Source: Catenovulum agarivorans DS-2 | GTDB taxonomy: Bacteria; Pseudomonadota; Gammaproteobacteria; Enterobacterales; Alteromonadaceae | Reading direction: 5' to 3' | Length of the DNA: 64,000 bases | Assembly: GCF_000568405.1 (NCBI RefSeq) | Contig: NZ_ARZY01000006.1 | Span: 93,601 to 157,600 of the forward strand | Shown here: one piece after another, positions 57,767 through 64,000 of the stretch | Position numbering within the stretch: position 1 is the first letter of the stretch | Layout of the letters: the number at the start of each line of letters is the position of its first letter | Position numbers and translations under genes: made by a program | Notes under the pieces: model-generated | The model's input: only the letters and a program-made list of their open reading frames with translations | Databases searched by the model: none | Told to the model about the DNA's origin: nothing

Positions 57767-59113
57767 TTACTTAGCAATACCCAACTTTTTCTCTAAATAA
57801 TGGATATTGGTACCACCATTTTGGAAGTTTTCATCTTCCATAATAGCTTTTTGCAAACTTACATTGGTTTTAATACCTTCAACCACAAGTTCGCTTAATG
57901 CATTTTGCATACGTGCAATCGCAATACCACGATTCTCACCATAAGTAATTAACTTACCTATCATTGAGTCATAGTTAGGTGGTACAGCATAGCCTGCGTA
58001 AATATGCGAATCCCAACGAACACCTAAACCACCTGGTGAGTGGAATCGATTTATTTTACCCGGACAAGGCATAAAGGTATCTGGATCTTCCGCATTAATC
58101 CGGCACTCAACCGCATGGCCGCGAATTTTAATTTCATCTTGAGTGATAGACAAAGGTTGACCCGCAGCAATTTTTAGCTGCTCTTTAATTAAGTCAACAC
58201 CAGTAATCATCTCTGTTACCGGATGTTCTACCTGAATACGGGTGTTCATTTCGATAAAGTAGAATTCGCCATTTTCGAATAAAAATTCGAAAGTACCGGC
58301 ACCACGGTAACCAATTTCAATACAAGCACGACGACAACGATCACCAATAAACTTACGCATTTCTTCGGTAATACCCGGCGCAGGTGCTTCTTCAACAACT
58401 TTTTGGTGGCGACGTTGCATAGAGCAGTCACGTTCACCTAAGTGAATTGCATTGCCTTGGCCATCGGATAAAACTTGAACTTCAACGTGACGAGGGTTTT
58501 CAAGGAATTTTTCCATGTAAACAACGTCGTTGTTAAATGCAGCGCCTGCTTCAGATTTAGTTAATTCAATTGATTTAATTAACTCTTTCTCGCTACGAAC
58601 AACACGCATACCACGACCACCACCACCACCGGCAGCTTTAATGATTACCGGGTAACCAATACGTTTTGCGATTTGTAAATTCTTTTGATCGTCATCACCT
58701 AGTGGACCATCTGAGCCTGGTACACAAGGTACACCTGCTTTTTTCATTGCATTAATTGCGGCAACTTTGTCACCCATAATGCGAATAGAATCAGCGGTTG
58801 GACCAATAAAAATAAAGCCACTTTGTTCTACACGTTCAGCAAAATCAGCATTTTCTGACAAAAAGCCGTATCCTGGATGAATGGCGACAGCGCCTGAAAC
58901 CTCAGCTGCTGCAATAATACGAGGAACATTTAAGTAGCTTTCGGTTGCGGGTGCTTTACCAATACAAATTGTTTCGTCAGCTAACAATACGTGCTTTAAC
59001 TCTCTATCTGCCGTGGAGTGAACCGCGACAGTTTTAATACCGAGTTCTTTACACGCTCTTAATATACGCAGTGCAATTTCGCCTCGGTTAGCAATGAGAA
59101 CCTTATCAATCAT
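57767..59113 (-). CDS. accC: AccC, biotin carboxylase subunit of acetyl-CoA carboxylase
   Basis: A 448-residue ATP-grasp enzyme that carboxylates biotin on AccB, the first step of fatty acid synthesis. The N-terminal domain is [27 protein letters not shown], the ATP-binding glycine loop is [14 protein letters not shown], and the catalytic region is [28 protein letters not shown]. The length is as in E. coli (449). It lies 14 bases after accB, in the order aroQ-accB-accC. Confidence 0.98.
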   Translation of the reverse strand: MIDKVLIANRGEIALRILRACKELGIKTVAVHSTADRELKHVLLADETICIGKAPATESYLNVPRIIAAAEVSGAVAIHPGYGFLSENADFAERVEQSGFIFIGPTADSIRIMGDKVAAINAMKKAGVPCVPGSDGPLGDDDQKNLQIAKRIGYPVIIKAAGGGGGRGMRVVRSEKELIKSIELTKSEAGAAFNNDVVYMEKFLENPRHVEVQVLSDGQGNAIHLGERDCSMQRRHQKVVEEAPAPGITEEMRKFIGDRCRRACIEIGYRGAGTFEFLFENGEFYFIEMNTRIQVEHPVTEMITGVDLIKEQLKIAAGQPLSITQDEIKIRGHAVECRINAEDPDTFMPCPGKINRFHSPGGLGVRWDSHIYAGYAVPPNYDSMIGKLITYGENRGIAIARMQNALSELVVEGIKTNVSLQKAIMEDENFQNGGTNIHYLEKKLGIAK

Positions 59114-59127
59114 AAGTGATTAACTCC

Positions 59128-59595
59128 TTAACCTATGATGAATAACGGTTGTTCAAACTCAACTGCATCACCATTTTCAACTAAGATTGATTTCACAGTG
59201 CCCGCTTTGTCGGCGGTAATTTCGTTCATCATCTTCATTGCTTCAATGATACACAAGGTATCACCAACATTAACAGTGTCACCTTCAGAAACGAATGTCG
59301 GTGCACCAGGTTTTGGAGAAGAATAATAGGTGCCAACCATAGGTGATTTAACTTGATGACCTGCAGGTTCAGCTGCTGGTGCAGGCGCAGCGCTTTCTGC
59401 TGCTGGAGCAGCTGGTGCCGGAGCGGCAGGAGCTGCTGGTTGAGCGTACATTGGTTGAGGAGCTGCAAAGTTGACTGCTGGCGCTCCACGGCTGATTCGA
59501 ACTGACTCTTCACCTTCTGTGATTTCTAATTCTGAAATGCCAGATTCTTCAACTAATTCAATCAGTTTTTTAACTTTACGAATGTCCATAGCCAT
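59128..59595 (-). CDS. accB: AccB, biotin carboxyl carrier protein
   Basis: A 155-residue carrier. The N-terminal [23 protein letters not shown] is standard. A long Ala/Pro-rich flexible linker covers residues 45-80, followed by the biotinyl domain with the biotinylated lysine in [12 protein letters not shown]. The start may be 59595 or two codons later (MDIRK); GAGAG upstream is placed for either. Confidence 0.97.
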   Translation of the reverse strand: MAMDIRKVKKLIELVEESGISELEITEGEESVRISRGAPAVNFAAPQPMYAQPAAPAAPAPAAPAAESAAPAPAAEPAGHQVKSPMVGTYYSSPKPGAPTFVSEGDTVNVGDTLCIIEAMKMMNEITADKAGTVKSILVENGDAVEFEQPLFIIG

Positions 59596-59613
59596 GGCTG
59601 ATACTCTCTTTGT

Positions 59614-60075
59614 TTATTTGGTTGATTCTGAGGTTAATATGCGGTGTGCCGCATCTAATGCATAAAAATAGCCCTGACTGCCTAAACCGCAAATGACGGC
59701 TTGAGCAATATCAGAGAAATAAGAATGATGTCTAAACTTTTCACGCTTATGTACATTGGACAAATGCACTTCAATAAAGGGGATGTTAACCGATAAAATA
59801 GCGTCTCTTAAAGCAACACTTGTATGGGTGAATGCTGCAGGGTTGATGATAATAAAATCGATTTTTTCAAAGCCACTATGGATTTTATCGATCAACTCAA
59901 ATTCAGCATTGGACTGTAAATGGGTTAATTCGATAGATAACTTGCTGGCTTCTTCGGTTAACTGCTGAACAATTTGTGCCAAAGTCGTACTACCATAAAT
60001 TTCAGGCTCGCGTTTCCCTAACATATTCAGGTTGGGTCCATTCAACAAGAGTACTTTATAATTTGATTTTGGCAT
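59614..60075 (-). CDS. aroQ: AroQ, type II 3-dehydroquinate dehydratase
   Basis: A 153-residue shikimate-pathway enzyme. Signature motifs are [20 protein letters not shown] (catalytic Arg and Tyr), [18 protein letters not shown] (catalytic His region) and [20 protein letters not shown]. The length is family-typical. It is upstream of accB with 18 bases between, the classic aroQ-accB-accC operon. Confidence 0.97.
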   Translation of the reverse strand: MPKSNYKVLLLNGPNLNMLGKREPEIYGSTTLAQIVQQLTEEASKLSIELTHLQSNAEFELIDKIHSGFEKIDFIIINPAAFTHTSVALRDAILSVNIPFIEVHLSNVHKREKFRHHSYFSDIAQAVICGLGSQGYFYALDAAHRILTSESTK

Positions 60076-60542
60076 AAATGCGGTCTTTGTTGGTAATTTA
60101 GTAACTAAGTTCGGTGAAAAGTTAGTAAACTTTACAATTGGCCTAACTATAGAAGATTATTGAGCAATTGAAAACGGTAATTTTCAAAAAAATGCTAAAA
60201 CAACCCTGTTTGCCGAATTTTCGCCGAAGTTGCTGCGATTTTTCACTTAATCTATTAAGCCTTTAATGCTGCGGCTAGATTAAGTAGCATTTAGTTAGAA
60301 CAAAGTTGGTCGACGAAAGTTCAACAGACCTTGGCAGTCGCTGTGCTATGTGTTGTGTTGCTTTACCTTTGCATGCAATTGATATTGGTAGCGGCTTTGA
60401 ACATTTCATTAATTTTGAACGTATAAACTGATTAATAGGTCACAACATTGTAGAATACACAGGTGGTATTTCGTCAACAAGCTTGTTTTTTTATTAACCG
60501 ATGCCACCTCATTAATTCACTAGTGCATAGAGAGTTTTTAGC
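60076..60542. other. 467-bp divergent intergenic region between aroQ and fxsA
   Basis: No gene is seen. It should hold the aroQ-accB-accC promoter (reverse) and the fxsA promoter (forward); TAGAAT at 60451-60456 is a possible forward -10. An imperfect stem pairs AGGTGGTAT (60461) with ATGCCACCT (60501-60509) around a long T-rich loop. Nothing else is assignable. Confidence 0.5.
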
Positions 60543-61019
60543 ATGTTTTTTAAGTTATTGTTTTTGTTTGTTGTTATGCCCATCGTTGAAATAGCCTTGT
60601 TGCTGCATGTCGGCGAATTAATTGGCGGGTGGACCACATTTTTAATTGTTATCGTTACAGCCATTGCGGGCGCGCATTTGGTTAGAGCCCAGGGGTTAGC
60701 TGCACTGTCGGAAATTCAACATAAAACTCAGCAAGGGGTGTTGCCTGCTGAGTCTATCACTGAAGGGCTAATGATCTTAGTCGCAGGGGTATTGTTGGTG
60801 ACGCCCGGTTTTATTACCGACGCAATCGGTTTATGTTTGACCATCCCGCTCACTCGAAAACCTCTAGCAAAATTGATCATCCGAGAATTTGGCCAACAGG
60901 TGGTTGCTAGAAGCAAAGTGTATGGCACCCATCAATCCCATCAACAGCAATATCCGCAAGACAAACCTTCCGGGACGGTTATTGAAGGTGAATGGCAGCG
61001 TAAAGACGATAACCGCTAA
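60543..61019 (+). CDS. fxsA: FxsA family membrane protein
   Basis: A 158-residue inner-membrane protein with three to four hydrophobic segments in the first 110 residues and a hydrophilic His/Gln-rich tail. It begins FKLLFLFVVMPIVEIALLLHVGELIGGW and has ILVAGVLLVTPGFITDAIGLCL, the FxsA signature. Overproduced E. coli FxsA relieves exclusion of phage T7 in F-plasmid cells; its normal role is unknown. In many relatives it precedes groESL, but here an AsmA-family gene follows after 19 bases. Confidence 0.93.
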   Translation: MFFKLLFLFVVMPIVEIALLLHVGELIGGWTTFLIVIVTAIAGAHLVRAQGLAALSEIQHKTQQGVLPAESITEGLMILVAGVLLVTPGFITDAIGLCLTIPLTRKPLAKLIIREFGQQVVARSKVYGTHQSHQQQYPQDKPSGTVIEGEWQRKDDNR

Positions 61020-61038
61020 CACAGATTAAGGATAATTT

Positions 61039-63255
61039 ATGAAATGGCTACGTACTACGCTAATTGGTTTGCTGGCGTTGTTTTGTTTATTGGTGACCGC
61101 AGACTATTTGTATGACCGAACATCTTTGGTTAATGACTTAATTGCAGATGCGACCCATGATTTGCCAATGGAGCTTTCCATTGGCAAGGTTAACCATAGG
61201 TTTACTCAGTTGGGTCAACTTCAACTGAGTGATATTAAATGGCATGACCAATTTGGCAACTCAGCCGAGCTAAAACAGTTGCAGCTAAAGTTAAATTGGC
61301 AAGCTTTGCTTGTTCAGGTTATCGACATTGAATATGTTAAATTGACGGGCTTAACTATTAATGGGCATCAGCAAGGCGTTGAAGCGTTACAATCAGCGCT
61401 AGCCAAAACAGCTGAACCAGCTCCTGAAAATTCCGATACTCAAGGTGCTGCGGATAACGATTTCTCTGCATATATCCCAACTCGCCTTGAAGTTTCTGAG
61501 ATCTCATTGCAACAAGTCGACCTTGAATTCTCTCAGGCTCAGCAAACTTATAAAGTTGCTGGACTTGACTTTTCAACTCAAGATTTGCGCTTGCAAGCGT
61601 TGCAGGCCGTCAGCCCTATGAAGCTTGCTGGCGATTTTACTATGGCGGTGCAGCGCCTGAGTGTTAATGCACCAGAGCAAGCTCAAACGGCAGCGATAAA
61701 CCAGCTCGATGTACATTTTGTTTTGCAACCCAACTTACAGATAACAGATTTTGTTTTGGCGACGAAATCTGCTTCGGTTGAATCTAACGATTTGTTTGCT
61801 GAGATGAATCGTCTAGACATTGTGGGACAATTTAGCTTTAGCGACACGGCTGATACTTTGACCGCTCAGGCATTAGTTGAGTCTGCTGCTGAATTGGAAA
61901 TTAATCTAAACAGTGCTGAAGTCTATTTTCCACAACAAGCGCAGAATCAGCACTATAAAATGGAGTCATTTAGTTTTGCTAGTCGACTCGCTGAGCAAAA
62001 TGTTGATATTGAAAATCTTGCTTTTGATACTTTCGGCGGCCAAGTAAGTTTGGCAGGGTCATCAAATGTACAACTACCGCTGGACATTCGTTTAAATCAC
62101 TTAGATGTTGCAGGGATGGACATTGGCTATCATCTAGCCAAACCTCAAGCGTCAGATGAAAGCGTCCAACCAGCAGATGATGGGGATAGTTCACAACAAG
62201 ATGCTCCGAAGCCAACAGATAATCAAAAGATCGAGCAAATTGCTAATTTATATCTTGAAAGCATTGAACTTGAACACATTAACATTCGTCTGTTTGAGCA
62301 AGAAAATTGGTTAGAAGCTGAAGAGTTTAACTTAAAGCTAAAAGATACAGATGTTATCAAGCAGCATCAATTGGTTGATACAGTCAGTTTAAATGCAGGC
62401 GCTCATCTACTGACCTCATTAAAAAGGCTGAAATATATTTCCAGTGAGTTTAGCCAGATCAATTTGAATGTGACACAAACAGAAGACGCGTTGTTATTGG
62501 CTGATACAGGGTTAACACACAAAGATGGTCGGGTTCGTATCGAAGGCAAAGTGATAGATGGACGACGAGTTGGCGAATCGCAAGCACAAGCATTGTTGCA
62601 AACTGATATATATAAATTTGATTTGCCTGCACTAGAACCTTTTTTACAAAGTGTACCGTTTAAGCCAACAGGGGTGTTAGATGCGAATCTCGATCTGCAG
62701 TTGCAGCTTGAGCCTAACAATAAATGGACTATGTCTAAAGGCGACTTTAACTTGAAAACTGGTACGTTTGGCATTGATGGCATTGCATTAGACAAGTTAA
62801 TTAATGGTTTTAAAGCAAGCCAAGAAACTTCACTGCTGGATGTCGGGTCATTTTTGGTTGCCGGCCCTGTGGGTATGATGGCAATGCAATTCGCTGAGTT
62901 AAGTGCCGGAGCGGCTCAATTTAAAGGTTCTAGTAATATCGAGTTTATTCAAGCTAAAGCTAGTGTTGAGAATAATCTTATCGAAGTAGAAAGTGCTAAG
63001 GTTAAAACCACCGACAATCGGTTGGGATTTGTTGGCAATATTAACTTGAATGAACAAGCTTTCGAAAAGTTTAGGTTTGCCATATTGAATGAGCAGGATT
63101 GCCCCAAAGTTCAGCAAACATTGGACGGTAAGTTTACCGAAGTTAAGAAGGTGTTGTTTAGCACGACAAGTGGTGCTGTAACAAGCCCGCTGTCGAATGT
63201 GTGGCGAAAAGCGAAAGATGTAGCAGCGGGAGGCTGTAAATCATTTTATCAATAG
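61039..63255 (+). CDS. AsmA-family envelope protein
   Basis: A 738-residue protein with one N-terminal membrane helix (residues 7-24) and a long beta-rich periplasmic region typical of AsmA proteins (IGKVNHRFTQLGQLQLSDIKW near the start; the C-terminal AsmA repeat around GTFGIDGIALDKLINGFKAS and SSNIEFIQAKASVENNLIEV). An acidic low-complexity segment lies near residues 370-400. AsmA proteins are proposed to carry phospholipids or affect outer-membrane assembly. It probably shares a transcript with fxsA. Confidence 0.88.
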   Translation: MKWLRTTLIGLLALFCLLVTADYLYDRTSLVNDLIADATHDLPMELSIGKVNHRFTQLGQLQLSDIKWHDQFGNSAELKQLQLKLNWQALLVQVIDIEYVKLTGLTINGHQQGVEALQSALAKTAEPAPENSDTQGAADNDFSAYIPTRLEVSEISLQQVDLEFSQAQQTYKVAGLDFSTQDLRLQALQAVSPMKLAGDFTMAVQRLSVNAPEQAQTAAINQLDVHFVLQPNLQITDFVLATKSASVESNDLFAEMNRLDIVGQFSFSDTADTLTAQALVESAAELEINLNSAEVYFPQQAQNQHYKMESFSFASRLAEQNVDIENLAFDTFGGQVSLAGSSNVQLPLDIRLNHLDVAGMDIGYHLAKPQASDESVQPADDGDSSQQDAPKPTDNQKIEQIANLYLESIELEHINIRLFEQENWLEAEEFNLKLKDTDVIKQHQLVDTVSLNAGAHLLTSLKRLKYISSEFSQINLNVTQTEDALLLADTGLTHKDGRVRIEGKVIDGRRVGESQAQALLQTDIYKFDLPALEPFLQSVPFKPTGVLDANLDLQLQLEPNNKWTMSKGDFNLKTGTFGIDGIALDKLINGFKASQETSLLDVGSFLVAGPVGMMAMQFAELSAGAAQFKGSSNIEFIQAKASVENNLIEVESAKVKTTDNRLGFVGNINLNEQAFEKFRFAILNEQDCPKVQQTLDGKFTEVKKVLFSTTSGAVTSPLSNVWRKAKDVAAGGCKSFYQ

Positions 63256-63338
63256 TAATAAAATGAATATTTTACCCACGTTTTACTTGAGGTGTTCTAC
63301 ACTGTAATAGATGATTTTACCTTGGAGTCAATAACACC

Positions 63339-64000
63339 TTGCACAGCCAATTTGATGAAACTCGGCGTCGCTATATAAAAACTGTGCTCACTGCATCGTT
63401 GGGCGGTGTTGTTGCCAGTGTTGCACCTCATGTGTGGAGTAAAAAGCGCTTGCGCTTAAGAGTTTTAGGAACTCATGTCACTTTACAAGAGGCAATAAGG
63501 CAACAAGCAATGCAAGACCTTGGAATCGAGGTGAGCTTTGAACCAGGCGGCAGTGCGACAGTGTTGCAAAAAGCCTCGACCCAACCTGCTAGTTTTGACC
63601 TATACGAGCAGTGGTCTGACAGTATCAACCTATTATGGTCCGCAAAAGCCATTCAGCCAATCGATATTCAGCGACTCAAATATTGGGGTGAGATAAACGA
63701 TCTGACTAAAACCGGACGTTTAGTTGCAGATGCAAAAACGGGCGCTGGAGATGCGCCCTATAAACTGCTGTACGCCCAGCGCAATGGCGAACTTTCGTCT
63801 AAAACTTCTGAGCAGATTAGTTTCTTACCTTATGTGCACAACGTCGATTCATTTGGCTACAATACAGCAGAAATACCTAAGGGTATTCCATACCAAACTG
63901 AAAGCTGGGGCTGGCTGTTTGAGCAAAAATATCGTGGTAAAGTTGGTATTGTTAATACTCCAACCATAGGGCTTTTTGATATGGCTTTGGCTGCGCAAGC
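63339..64000 (+). CDS. Tat-exported family 1 solute-binding protein (5' part, runs off the window)
   Basis: An open frame of 220 codons continues past base 64000. The N-terminus has a twin-arginine-like signal (ETRRRYIKTVLTASLGGVVASVAP), then RLRVLGTHVTLQEAIRQQAM and EVSFEPGGSATVLQKAS, resembling periplasmic PotD/family 1 extracellular binding proteins. TTG is the start, with GGAG 11 bases upstream; the frame is closed by TGA at 63312-63314. It is probably the binding component of an ABC importer encoded further right. The substrate is unknown. Confidence 0.75.
   Translation, partial: MHSQFDETRRRYIKTVLTASLGGVVASVAPHVWSKKRLRLRVLGTHVTLQEAIRQQAMQDLGIEVSFEPGGSATVLQKASTQPASFDLYEQWSDSINLLWSAKAIQPIDIQRLKYWGEINDLTKTGRLVADAKTGAGDAPYKLLYAQRNGELSSKTSEQISFLPYVHNVDSFGYNTAEIPKGIPYQTESWGWLFEQKYRGKVGIVNTPTIGLFDMALAAQ

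Noticed and set aside
60461..60509. Stem upstream of fxsA as a riboswitch or thermometer
   Set aside because: The pairing is imperfect and short around a very long T-rich loop, and no conserved ligand-binding pattern is visible.

Overview
The window is chromosomal DNA of a marine-type gammaproteobacterium, most likely in the Alteromonadales. The evidence is the AT-rich base composition, a gammaproteobacterial dcw cluster running into lpxC and secA, a complete gspC-N type II secretion operon, the hslR-hslO pair, and an ectABC-ask osmolyte operon. No rRNA, tRNA, CRISPR array or complete insertion sequence was seen. Species cannot be fixed from sequence reading alone.

Layout. (1) 1-18165: cell-envelope and division block: murE (3' end), murF, mraY, ftsW, murG, murC, ddlB, ftsQ, ftsA, ftsZ, lpxC, then arfB, dciA (reverse), an M23 peptidase, secA, mutT and a MASE2-GGDEF protein. 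murD, normally between mraY and ftsW, is absent. (2) 18199-22949: a paired TIGR03546/TIGR03545-type membrane module, rsmE, mdh and a MarR regulator. (3) 22404-30222: an ectoine island. A CheW-like protein and a MarR regulator are divergent from ectA-ectB-ectC-ask, followed in tight succession by a methyltransferase, a sodium/solute symporter and a membrane TPR protein. ectA is broken by a perfect 10-bp tandem duplication. A 22-bp near-perfect palindrome sits in the divergent promoter region. (4) 30601-43647: hslR-hslO (reverse), then gspC to gspN. (5) 43748-50416: a small lipoprotein, hrpB, a VF530-family protein, mrcB and an MscS-like channel. (6) 50580-54989: a signalling operon: an ethylene-receptor-like (ETR1-type) membrane histidine kinase split by a 13-bp insertion containing a G7 tract, a single-domain response regulator, and a REC-PAS-GGDEF diguanylate cyclase. 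(7) 55043-64000: rsuA, two small unknown genes, prmA, a 261-bp MITE-like element, the accC-accB-aroQ operon (reverse), fxsA, an AsmA-family protein and the 5' part of a Tat-type solute-binding protein.

How the parts fit. Region 1 makes and secures the division septum and envelope. Region 3 makes, and probably also imports, compatible solutes under MarR control. Region 6 looks like a gas or small-molecule sensor feeding phosphotransfer and cyclic-di-GMP output.

The points most worth checking are the ethylene-receptor-like operon with its possibly reversible G-tract frameshift, the ectA tandem-duplication frameshift, the ect operator palindrome beside marR/cheW, the missing murD, and the MITE that may supply half of the prmA promoter.
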